A DNA stretch of 64,000 nt from Osmia lignaria lignaria (Eukaryota; Arthropoda; Insecta; Hymenoptera; Megachilidae), in NCBI RefSeq assembly GCF_051020975.1, contig NW_027478160.1, positions 19,552,001-19,616,000 on the forward strand. The letters are read 5' to 3'. Shown here one piece after another: positions 36,047 to 46,749 of this stretch. The notes under the pieces are model-generated. The model searched no databases. It was given only the letters and a program-made list of their open reading frames with translations, and was not told the DNA's origin. Each line of letters opens with the position of its first letter. The stretch's first letter is position 1. The position numbers and the translations under genes were made by a program.

Positions 36047-38056
36047 GCGAGCTATGGCAAAATGTTAAGAGACCTTTTTTGTAGACAATTATGTTTCCTA
36101 CAATTTATATTCTATGATATTTTTTGATCAGATGCGTAGTTCTCGAGATATATCAAGATATTTAAAAGTTCCGAAGCCGCACCAACATAATAGAGATACA
36201 GAAACACCGTGGCCCCTTTCTTTGAGATAACTCTGCACTATTGCGAGCTGGAAATGCCACTTCCAGTTTAGCTGTGCAGAAGAAGAACATCAAGAAGAAG
36301 AAATATCTCGAAATATGTCCGTTAGGCCCCTTCCCTCGAGATAAATCTGCAAATATCTCGGAAACAAAGCAAGCTATGGCAAAATGTTAAGAGACCTTTT
36401 TTGTAGAGAATTAGCTTTCCTACTTTTTATGTTCTATGATATTTTTTGATCAGATGCGCAGTTCTCGTGATATATCAAGATATTTAAAAGTTCCGAAGCC
36501 GCACCAACATAATAGAGATACAGAAACACCGTGGCCCCTTTCTTTGAGATAACTCTGCACTAGTGCGAGCCGCAAATGCCACTTCCAGCTTAGCTGTGCA
36601 GAAGAAGAACAACAAGAAGAAGAAATATCTCGAAATATGTCCGTTAGGCCCCTTCCCTTGAGATAAATCTGCAAATATCTCGGAAAGGAAGCGAGCTATG
36701 GCAAAATGTTAAGAGACCTTTTTTGTAGAGAATTAAGTTTCCTACTTTTTATGTTCTATGATATTTTTTGATCAGACGCGTAGTTCTCGAGATATATCAA
36801 GATATTTAAAAGTTCCGAAGCCGCACCAACATAATAGAGATACAGAAACACCGTGGCCCCTTTCTTTGAGATAACTCTGCACTATTGCGAGCTGCAAATG
36901 CCACTTCCAGCTTAGCTGTGCAGAGGTAGAACAACAAGAAGAAGAAATATCTCGAAATATGTCCGTCAGGCCAGTTCCTTTGAGCTGAATCTGCAAATAT
37001 CTCGGAAACGAAGCGAGCTATGGCAAAATGTTAAGAGACGGTTTTTGTAGAGAATTAAGTTTCCTACTTTTTATGTTCTATGATATTTTTTGATCAGACG
37101 AGTAGTTCTCGAGATATATCAAGATATTTAAAAGTTCCGAAGCCGCACCAACATAATAGAGATACAGAAACACCGTGGCCCCTTTCTTTGAGATAACTCT
37201 GCTCTATTGCGAGCTGCAAATGCCACTTCCAGCTTAGCTGTGCAGAAGAAGAACAACAAGAAGAAGAAATATCTCGAAATATGTCCGTCAGGCCCCTTCC
37301 CTTGAGATAAATCTGCAAATATCTCGGAAACGAAGAGAGCTATGGCAAAATGTTAAGAGACCTTTTTGGAAAAAATTAAGTTTCCTACTTCTCATGTTCT
37401 ACGATATTTTTTGATCAGATGCGTAGTTCTCGAGATATATCAAGATATTTAAAAGTTCCGAAGCCGCACCAACATAATAGAGATACAGAAACACCGTGGC
37501 ACCTTTCTTTGAGATAACTCTGCACTATTGCGAGCTGTAAATGCCACTTCCAGCTTAGCTATGCAGAAGAAGAACAACAAGAAGAAGAAATATCTCGAAA
37601 TATGTCCGTCAGGCCCCTTCCCTTGAGATATATCTGCAAATATCTCGGAAACGAAGCGAGCTATGGCAAAATGTTAAGAGACCTTTTTTGTAGACAATTA
37701 TGTTTCCTACAATTTATATTCTATGATATTTTTTGATCAGAAGCGTAGTTTTCGAGATATATCGAGATATTTAAAAGTTCCGAAGACGCACCAACATAAT
37801 AGAGATACAGAAACACCGTGGCCCCTTTCTTTGAGATAACTGTGCACTAGTGCGAGCCGCAAATGCCACTTCCAGCTTAGCTGTGCAGAAGAAGAACAAC
37901 AAGAAGAAGAAATATCTCGAAATATGTCCGTCAGGCCCCTTCCCTTGAGATAAATGTGCAAATATCTCGGAAACGAAGCGAGCTACGGCAAAATGTTAAG
38001 AGACCTCTTTTGTAGAAAATTAGGTTTCCTACTTTTTATGTTCTATGATATTTTTT
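36047..38056 (+). repeat. Mixed-variant monomers
   Basis: Six monomers that mix haplotypes from the preceding block (AACATCAAG at 36126, the GAGCTGAATC end at 36770, CTGCTCTATTG at 37092, GTGGCACC with GCTATGCAG at 37413) with a GAAGACGCACC type at 37735. Private changes include CCCTCGAG, AAACAAAGCAAGC and ATTAGCTTTCC near 36340-36420. No gene is seen. Confidence 0.8.
37092..37412 (+). repeat. Monomer of 321 bp with a 1-bp deletion
   Basis: CCTTTTTGGAAAAAATTAAG at 37361-37380 replaces the consensus CCTTTTTTGTAGAGAATTAAG. One base is lost and several are substituted, so the T-run to TTAAG segment is rearranged here. The next GATC is therefore at 37413 and not 37414. Confidence 0.85.
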
Positions 38057-38609
38057 GATCAGATGCGTAGTTCTCGAGATATATCAAGATATTTAAAAGT
38101 TCCGAAGCTGCACCAACATAATAGAGGTACAGAAACACCGTGGCCTCTTTCTTTGAGATAACTCTGCACTTTTGCCAGCTGCAAATGCCACTTCCAGCTT
38201 AGCTGTGCAGAAGTGGAACAACAAGAAGAAGAAATATCTCGGAATATGTTCGTCAGGCCCCTTCCCTTGAGCTAAATCTGCAAATATCTCGGAAACGATG
38301 CCAGCTATGGGAAAATGTTAAGAGACCTTTTTTGTAGAGAATTAAGTTTCCTACTTTTTATGTTCTATGATATTTTTTGATCAGATGCGTAGTTCTCGAG
38401 ATATATCAAGATATGTAAAAGTTCCGAAGCCGCACCAACATAATAGAGATACAGAAACACCGTGGCCCCTTTCTGTGAGATAACTCTGCACTATTGCGAG
38501 CAGCAAATGCCAGTTCCAGCTTAGCTGTGCAGAAGAAGCACAACAAGAACAAGAAATATCTCGGAATATGTCCGTCAGGCCCCTCCCCTTGAGCTAAATC
38601 TGCAAATAT

Positions 38610-38626
38610 CTCGCATACGATGCGAG
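38610..38626. other. Perfect 7-bp-arm hairpin in the beta monomer
   Basis: CTCGCATACGATGCGAG has exact inverted arms CTCGCAT and ATGCGAG around ACG. The consensus at this place, CTCGGAAACGAAGCGAG, has only 4-bp arms. The three substitutions (positions 5, 7 and 12 of the 17) each create a base pair with an unchanged partner. The same sequence occurs in the other beta copies at 40220-40236, 42152-42168 and 43762-43778. Gamma at 38701 has two of the three changes. Confidence 0.8.
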
Positions 38627-38736
38627 CTATGGCAAAACGTTAAGACACCTTTTTTGTAGAGAATTAAGTTTCCTACTTTTTATGTTCTATGATATTTTCT
38701 GATCAGATGCGTAGTTCTCGAGATATATTAAGGTAT

Positions 38737-38973
38737 TCAAAAGTTCCGAAGCCGCACCAACATAATAGGGATACAGAAACACCGTGGCCCCTTTCTTTGA
38801 GATAACTCTGCACTATTGCGAGCTGCAAATGCCACTTCCAGCTTAGCTGTGCAGAAGAAGCACAACAAGAACAAGAAATATCTCGGAATATGTCCGTCAG
38901 GCCCCTTCCCTTGAGCTAAATCTGCAAATATCTCGCAAACGATGCGAGCTATGGGAAGATGTTGAGAGACCAT
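38737..38973 (-). other. 78-codon ATG-started open frame in a gamma monomer, judged non-coding
   Basis: This is the only open frame of notable size I found in the window that begins with a real ATG (on the minus strand at 38971-38973, created by ACCATTTTTG and local changes). It runs through the GAA tract in a different frame from the recurrent 74-codon frame. It has no relatives in the other gamma copies, where the ATG is missing or the frame is broken, and its product is low-complexity translated satellite. I list it only so that it is not mistaken for a gene. Confidence 0.6.
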
Positions 38974-39666
38974 TTTTGTAGGAAATTAAGTTTCCTAGTA
39001 TTTATGTTCTATGATATTTTTTGATCAGATGCGTAGTTCTCGAGATATATCAAGATATTTAAAAGTTCCGAAGCCGCACGAACATAATAGAGATACAGAG
39101 ACACCGTGGCCCCTTTCTTTGAGATAACTCTGCACTATTGCGAGCTGCAAATGCCACTTCCCGCTTAGCTGTGCAGAAGAAGAACAACAAGAAGAAGAAA
39201 TATCTCGAAATATGTCCGTCAGACCCCTTCCCTTGAGATAAATCTGCAAATATCTCGGAAACGAAGCGAGCTATTGCAAAATGTTAAGAGACCTTTTCTG
39301 TAGAGAATTATGTTTCCTACAATTTATGTTCTATGATATTTTTTGATCAGAAGCGTAGTTTTCGAGATATATCGAGATATTTAAAAATTCCGAAGCCGCA
39401 CCAACATAATAGAGATACAGAAACACGGTGGCCCCTTTCTTTGAGATAACTCTGCACTATTGCGAGCTGCAAATGCAACTTCGAGCTTAGCTGTGCAGAA
39501 GAAGAACAACAAGAAGAAGAAATATCTCGAAATATGTCCGTCAGACCCCTTCCCTTGAGATAAATCTGCAAATATCTCGGAAACCAAGCGAGCTATGGCA
39601 AAATGTTAAGAGACCTTTTTTGTAGAGAATTAAGTTTCCTACTTTTTACGTTCTATGATATTTTTT

Positions 39667-41598
39667 GATCAGATGCGTAGTTCTCGAGATATATCAAGAT
39701 ATTTAAAAGTTCCGAAGCCGCACCAACATAATAGAGATACAGAAACACCGTGGCCCCTTTCTTTGAGATAACTCTGCACTTTTGCGAGCTGCAAATGCCA
39801 CTTCCAGCTTAGCTGTGCAGAAGAGGAACAACAAGAAGAAGAAATATCTCGGAATATGTTCGTCAGGCCCCTTCCCTTGAGCTAAATCTGCAAATATCTC
39901 GGAAACGATGCCAGCTATGGGAAAATGTTAAGAGACCTTTTTTGTAGAGAATTAAGTTTCCTACTTTTTATGTTCTATGATATTTTTTGATCAGATGCGT
40001 AGTTCTCGAGATATATCAAGATATGTAAAAGTTCCGTAGCCGCACCAACATAATAGAGATACAGAAACACCGTGGCCCCTTTCTGTGAGATAACTCTGCA
40101 CTATTGCGAGCAGCAAATGCCAGTTCCAGCTTAGCTGTGCAGAAGAAGCACAACAAGAACAAGAAATATCTCGGAATATGTCCGTCAGGCCCCTCCCCTT
40201 GAGCTAAATCTGCAAATGTCTCGCATACGATGCGAGCTATGGCAAAACGTTAAGACACCTTTTTTGTAGAGAATTAAGTTTCCTACTATTTATGTTCTAT
40301 GATATTTTCTGATCAGATGCGTAGTTCTCGAGATATATTAAGGTATTCAAAAGTTCCGAAGCCGCACCAACATAATAGGGATACAGAAACACCGTGGCCC
40401 CTTTCTTTGAGATAACTCTGCACTATTGCGAGCTGCAAATGCCACTTCCAGCTTAGCTGTGCAGAAGAAGAACAACAAGAAGAAGAAGTATCTCGAAATA
40501 TGTCCGTCAGGCCCCTTCCCTTGAGATAAATCTGCAAATATCTCGGAAACGAACCGAGCTATGGCAAAATGTTAAGAGACCTTTTTTGTAGAGAATTAAG
40601 TTTCCTACTTTTTATGTTCTATGATATTTTTTGATCAGATGCGTAGTTCTCGAGATATATCAAGATATTTAAAAGTTCCGAAGCCGCACCAACATAATAG
40701 AGATACAGAAACACCGTGGCCCCTTTCTTTGAGATAACTCTGCACTATTGCGAGCTGCAAATGCCACTTCCAGCTTAGCTGTGCAGAAGAAGAACAACAA
40801 GAAGAAGAAATATCTCGAAATATGTCCGTCAGGCCCCTTCCCTTGAGATAAATCTGCAAATATCTCGGAAACGAAGCGAGCTATGGCAAAATGTTAAGAG
40901 ACCTTTTTTGTAGAGAATTATGTTTCCTACAATTTATGTTCTATGATATTTTTTGATCAGAAGCGTAGTTTTCGAGATATATCGAGATATTTAAAAATTC
41001 CGAAGCCGCACCAACATAATAGAGATACAGAAACACGGTGGCCCCTTTCTTTGAGATAACTCTGCACTATTGCGAGCTGCAAATGCCACTTCCAGCTTAG
41101 CTGTGCAGAAGAAGAACAACAAGAAGAAGAAATATCTCGAAATATGTCCGTCAGACCCCTTCCCTTGAGATAAATCTGCAAATATCTCGGAAACGAAGCG
41201 AGCTATGGCAAAATGTTAAGAGACCTTTTTTCTAGAGAATTATGTTTCCTACAATTTACCTTCTATGATATTTTTTGATCAGAAGCGTAGTTTTCGAGAT
41301 ATATCGAGATATTTAAAAGTTCCGAAGCCGCAGTAACATAATAGAGATACAGAAACACCGTGGCTCCTTTCTTTGAGATAACTCTGCACTATTGCGCGCT
41401 GCAAATGCCACTTCGAGCTTAGCTGTGCAGAAGAAGAACAACAAGAAGAAGAAATATCTCGAAATATGTCCGTCAGACCCCTTCCCTTGAGATAAATCTG
41501 CAAATATCTCGGAAACCAAGCGAGCTATGGCAAAATGTTAAGAGACCTTTTTTGTAGAGAATTAAGTTTCCTACTTTTTACGTTCTATGATATTTTTT
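39667..41598 (+). repeat. Alpha-beta-gamma HOR, unit 2 (six monomers)
   Basis: Monomers at 39667, 39989, 40311, 40633, 40955 and 41277. Alpha here lacks the GAGGTACAG 5' haplotype of unit 1. Its 5' half is consensus-like and only the 3' half (AGAGGAAC, GGAATATGTTCG, GATGCCAGCTATGGG) is retained, so the units differ by an exchange within alpha. The extra sixth monomer (41277) has GCAGTAACAT and GCGCGCTGC. Confidence 0.8.
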
Positions 41599-43208
41599 GA
41601 TCAGATGCGTAGTTCTCGAGATATATCAAGATATTTAAAAGTTCCGAAGCCGCACCAACATAATAGAGATACAGAAACACCGTGGCCCCTTTCTTTGAGA
41701 TAACTCTGCACTTTTGCGAGCTGCAAATGCCACTTCCAGCTTAGCTGTGCAGAAGAGGAACAACAAGAAGAAGAAATATCTCGGAATATGTTCGTCAGGC
41801 CCCTTCCCTTGAGCTAAATCTGCAAATATCTCGGAAACGATGCCAGCTATGGGAAAATGTTAAGAGACCTTTTTTGTAGAGAATTAAGTTTCCTACTTTT
41901 TATGTTCTATGATATTTTTTGATCAGATGCGTAGTTCTCGAGATATATCAAGATATGTAAAAGTTCCGAAGCCGCACCAACATAATAGAGATACAGAAAC
42001 ACCGTGGCCCCTTTCTGTGAGATAACTCTGCACTATTGCGAGCAGCAAATGCCAGTTCCAGCTTAGCTGTGCAGAAGAAGCACAACAAGAACAAGAAATA
42101 TCTCGGAATATGTCCGTCAGGCCCCTCCCCTTGAGCTAAATCTGCAAATATCTCGCATACGATGCGAGCTATGGCAAAACGTTAAGACACCTTTTTTGTA
42201 GAGAATTAAGTTTCCTACTATTTATGTTCTATGATATTTTCTGATCAGATGCGTAGTTCTCGAGATATATTAAGGTATTCAAAAGTTCCGAAGCCGCACC
42301 AACATAATAGGGATACAGAAACACCGTGGCCCCTTTCTTTGAGATAACTCTGCACTATTGCGAGCTGCAAATGCCACTTCCATCTTAGCTGTGCAGAAGA
42401 AGAACAACAAGAAGAAGAAGTATCTCGAAATATGTCCGTCAGGCCCCTTCCCTTGAGATAAATCTGCAAATATCTGGGAAACGAACCGAGCTATGGCAAA
42501 ATGTTAAGAGACCTTTTTTGTAGAGAATTAAGTTTCCTACTTTTTATGTTCTATGATATTTTTTGATCAGATGCGTAGTTCTCGAGATATATCAAGATAT
42601 TTAAAAGTTCCGAAGCCGCACCAACATAATAGAGATACAGAAACACGGTGGCCCCTTTCTTTGAGATAACTCTGCACTATTGCGAGCTGCAAATGCCACT
42701 TCCAGCTTAGCTTTGCAGAAGAAGAACAACAAGAAGAAGAAATATCTCGAAATATGTCCGTCAGACCCCTTCCCTTGAGATAAATCTGCAAATATCTCGG
42801 AAACGAAGCGAGCTATGGCAAAATGTTAAGAGACCTTTTTTCTAGAGAATTATGTTTCCTACAATTTACCTTCTATGATATTTTTTGATCAGAAGCGTAG
42901 TTTTCGAGATATATCGAGATATTTAAAAGTTCCGAAGCCGCAGTAACATAATACAGATACAGAAACACCGTGGCTCCTTTCTTTGAGATAACTCTGCACT
43001 ATTGCGCGCTGCAAATGCCACTTCGAGCTTAGCTGTGCAGAAGAAGAACAACAAGAAGAAGAAATATCTCGAAATATGTCCGTCAGACCCCTTCCCTTGA
43101 GATAAATCTGCAAATATCTCGGAAACCAAGCGAGCTATGGCAAAATGTTAAGAGACCTTTTTTGTAGAGAATTAAGTTTCCTACTTTTTACGTTCTATGA
43201 TATTTTTT
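41599..43208 (+). repeat. Alpha-beta-gamma HOR, unit 3 (five monomers)
   Basis: Monomers at 41599, 41921, 42243, 42565 and 42887. The gamma of this unit has CCATCTTAGC and ATCTGGGAAACG, shared only with unit 4. The fifth monomer has GCAGTAACAT with the private ATACAGATAC. Confidence 0.85.
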
Positions 43209-44818
43209 GATCAGATGCGTAGTTCTCGAGATATATCAAGATATTTAAAAGTTCCGAAGCCGCACCAACATAATAGAGATACAGAAACACCGTGGCCCCT
43301 TTCTTTGAGATAACTCTGCACTTTTGCGAGCTGCAAATGCCACTTCCAGCTTAGCTGTGCAGAAGAGGAACAACAAGAAGAAGAAATATCTCGGAATATG
43401 TTCGTCAGGCCCCTTCCCTTGAGCTAAATCTGCAAATATCTCGGAAACGATGCCAGCTATGGGAAAATGTTAAGAGACCTTTTTTGTAGAGAATTAAGTT
43501 TCCTACTTTTTATGTTCTATGATATTTTTTGATCAGATGCGTAGTTCTCGAGATATATCAAGATATGTAAAAGTTCCGAAGCCGCACCAACATAATAGAG
43601 ATACAGAAACACCGTGGCCCCTTTCTGTGAGATAACTCTGCACTATTGCGAGCAGCAAATGCCAGTTCCAGCTTAGCTGTGCAGAAGAAGCACAACAAGA
43701 ACAAGAAATATCTCGGAATATGTCCGTCAGGCCCCTCCCCTTGAGCTAAATCTGCAAATATCTCGCATACGATGCGAGCTATGGCAAAACGTTAAGACAC
43801 CTTTTTTGTAGAGAATTAAGTTTCCTACTATTTATGTTCTATGATATTTTCTGATCAGATGCGTAGTTCTCGAGATATATTAAGGTATTCAAAAGTTCCG
43901 AAGCCGCACCAACATAATAGGGATACAGAAACACCGTGGCCCCTTTCTTTGAGATAACTCTGCACTATTGCGAGCTGCAAATGCCACTTCCATCTTAGCT
44001 GTGCAGAAGAAGAACAACAAGAAGAAGAAGTATCTCGAAATATGTCCGTCAGGCCCCTTCCCTTGAGATAAATCTGCAAATATCTGGGAAACGAACCGAG
44101 CTATGGCAAAATGTTAAGAGACCTTTTTTGTAGAGAATTAAGTTTCCTACTTTTTATGTTCTATGATATTTTTTGATCAGATGCGTAGTTCTCGAGATAT
44201 ATCAAGATATTTAAAAGTTCCGAAGCCGCACCAACATAATAGAGATACAGAAACACGGTGGCCCCTTTCTTTGAGATAACTCTGCACTATTGCGAGCTGC
44301 AAATGCCACTTCCAGCTTAGCTTTGCAGAAGAAGAACAACAAGAAGAAGAAATATCTCGAAATATGTCCGTCAGACCCCTTCCCTTGAGATAAATCTGCA
44401 AATATCTCGGAAACGAAGCGAGCTATGGCAAAATGTTAAGAGACCTTTTTTCTAGAGAATTATGTTTCCTACAATTTACCTTCTATGATATTTTTTGATC
44501 AGAAGCGTAGTTTTCGAGATATATCGAGATATTTAAAAGTTCCGAAGCCGCAGTAACATAATAGAGATACAGAAACACCGTGGCTCCTTTCTTTGAGATA
44601 ACTCTGCACTATTGCGCGCTGCAAATGCCACTTCCAGCTTAGCTGTGCAGAAGAAGAACAACAAGAAGAAGAAATATCTCGAAATATGTCCGTCAGGCCC
44701 CTTCCCTTGAGATAAATCTGCAAATATCTCGGAAACGAACCGAGCTATGGCAAAATGTTCAGAGACCTTATTTGTAGAGAATTAAGTTTCCTACTTTTTA
44801 TGTTCTATGATATTTTTT
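43209..44818 (+). repeat. Alpha-beta-gamma HOR, unit 4 (five monomers)
   Basis: Monomers at 43209, 43531, 43853, 44175 and 44497, nearly identical to unit 3 at 1610 bp. The last monomer reads CTTCCAGCTT where unit 3 has CTTCGAGCTT, and it then leaves the HOR with GTTCAGAGACC. Confidence 0.85.
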
Positions 44819-45462
44819 GATCAGATGCGTAGTTCTCGAGATATATCAAGATATTTAAAGGTTCCGAAGCCGCACCAACATAATAGAGATACAGAAACAC
44901 CGTGGCCCCTTTCTTTGAGATAACTCTGCACTATTGCGAGCTGCAAATGCCACTTCGAGCTTAGCTGTGCAGAAGAAGAACAACAAGAAGAAGAAATATC
45001 TCGAAATATGTCCGTCAGCCCCCTTCCCTTGAGATAAATCTGCAAATATCTCGGAAACCAAGCGAGCTATGGCAAAATGTTAAGAGACCATTTTTGTAGA
45101 CAATTATGTTTCCTACAATTTATGTTCTATGATATTTTTTGATCAGAAGCGTAGTTTTCGAGATATATCGAGATATTTAAAAATTCCGAAGCCGCACCAA
45201 CATAATAGAGATACAGAAACACGGTGGCCCCTTTCTTTGAGATAACTCTGCACTATTGCGAGCTGCAAATGCCACTTCCAGCTTAGCTGTGCAGAAGAAG
45301 AACAACAAGAAGAAGAAATATCTCGAAATATGTCCGTCAGACCCCTTCCCTTGAGATAAATCTGCAAATATCTCCGAAACGAAGCGAGCTATGGCAAAAT
45401 GTTAAGAGACCTTTTTTGTAGAGAATTAAGTTTCCTACTTTTTATGTTCTATGATGTTTTTT

Positions 45463-45783
45463 GATCAGATGCGTAGTTCTCGAGATATATCAAGATATTT
45501 AAAAGTTCCGAAGCCGCACCAACATAATAGAGATACAGAAACACCGTGGCCCCTTTCTTTGAGATAACTCTGCACTATTGCGAGCTGCAAATGCCACTTC
45601 CAGCTTAGCTGTGCAGAAGAAGAACAACAAGAAGAAGAAATATCTCGAAATATGTCCGTCAGGCCCCTTCCCTGAGATAGATCTGCAAATATCTCGGAAA
45701 CGAAGCGAGCTATGGCAAAATGTTAAGAGACCTTTTTTGTAGAGAATTATGTTTCCTACAATTTGCCTTCTATGATATTTTTT
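45463..45783 (+). repeat. Monomer of 321 bp with a 1-bp deletion
   Basis: CCTTCCCTGAGATAGATC at about 45666-45683 lacks one T of the consensus CCTTCCCTTGAGATAAATC. The monomer also has ATGATGTTTTTTG just before its GATC. The following GATC is at 45784. Confidence 0.9.
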
Positions 45784-46427
45784 GATCAGAAGCGTAGTTT
45801 TCGAGATATATCGAGATATTTAAAAGTTCCGAAGCCGCACCAACATAATAGAGATACAGAAACACCGTGGCCCCTTTCTTTGAGATAACTCTGCACTATT
45901 GCGAGCTGCAAATGCCACTTCCAGCTTAGCTGTGCAGAAGAAGAACAACAAGAAGAAGAAATATCTCGAAATATGTCCGTCAGGCCCCTTCCCTTGAGAT
46001 AAATCTGCAAATATCTCGGAAACGTAGCGAGCTATGGCAAAATGTTAAGAGACCTTTTTTGTAGAGAATTATGTTTCCTACAATTTACGTTCTCTGATAT
46101 TTTTTGATCAGAAGCGTAGTTTTCGAGATATATCGAGATATTTAAAAGTTCCGAAGCCGCACCAACATAATAGAGATACAGAAACACCGTGGCCCCTTTC
46201 TTTGAGATAACTCTGCACTATTGCGACCTGCAAATGCCACTTCCAGCTTAGCTGTGCAGAAGAGGAACAACAAGAAGAAGAAATATCTCGGAATATGTCC
46301 GTCAGGCCCCTTCCCTTGAGCTAAATCTGCAAATATCTCGGAAACGAAGCGAGCTATGGCAAAATGTTAAGAGACCTTTTTTGTAGAGAATTAAGTTTCC
46401 TACTTTTTATGTTCTATGATATTTTTT

Positions 46428-46749
46428 GATCAGATGCGTAGTTCTCGAGATATATCAAGATATTTAAAAGTTCCGAAGCCCCACCAACATAATAGAGATA
46501 CAGAAACACCGTGGCCCCTCTCTTTGAGATAACTCTGCACTATTGCGAGCTGCAAATGCCACTTCCAGCTTAGCTGTGAAGAAGAAGAACAACAAGAAGA
46601 AGAAATATCTCGAAATATGTCCGTCAGGCCCCTTCCCTTGAGATAAATCTGCAAATATCTCGGAAACGAAGCGAGCTATGGCAAAATGTTAAGAGACCTT
46701 TTTTGTAGAGAATTATGTTTCCTACAATTTACGTTCTCTGATATTTTTT
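46428..46749 (+). repeat. Chimeric monomer, a 5' part joined to c 3' part
   Basis: It carries AAGCCCCACC and CCCCTCTCTTTGAG, which mark monomer type a (48360, 53190), then GCTGTGAAGAAG, which marks type c (49004, 53834). It is followed directly by type d (GTGCGGAAG, ATATGTCG) at 46750. The junction lies between about 46530 and 46578. The intervening type b monomer present in both later HOR copies is absent, so two monomer lengths were removed. Confidence 0.7.

Larger units (their letters stand above)
38057..39666 (+). repeat. Alpha-beta-gamma HOR, unit 1 (five monomers)
   Basis: This is the most divergent segment of the window. Alpha (38057) has GAGGTACAG, GGCCTCTTTC, CACTTTTGCC, AAGTGGAAC, GGAATATGTTCG, GAGCTAAATC and GATGCCAGCTATGGG. 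Beta (38379) has GATATGTAAAAG, TTTCTGTGAG, GAGCAGCAAATGCCAG, GAAGCACAAC, CCCCTCCCC and AAAACGTTAAGACACC. Gamma (38701) has TTTTCTGATC, ATTAAGGTATTCAAAAG and ATAGGGATAC. They are followed by a more ordinary monomer (39023) and one with AAAAATTCC and CACGGTGG (39345). The series is repeated three more times. Confidence 0.85.

Noticed and set aside
38737..38973. ATG-started 78-codon frame as a small gene
   Set aside because: It is unique to one gamma monomer; the sister gammas lack it, and its sequence is ordinary satellite read in a second frame.
38057..44818. An inserted transposable element in the divergent segment
   Set aside because: All divergent copies keep the 322-bp period and landmarks; there are no terminal repeats, target duplications or non-satellite sequence.
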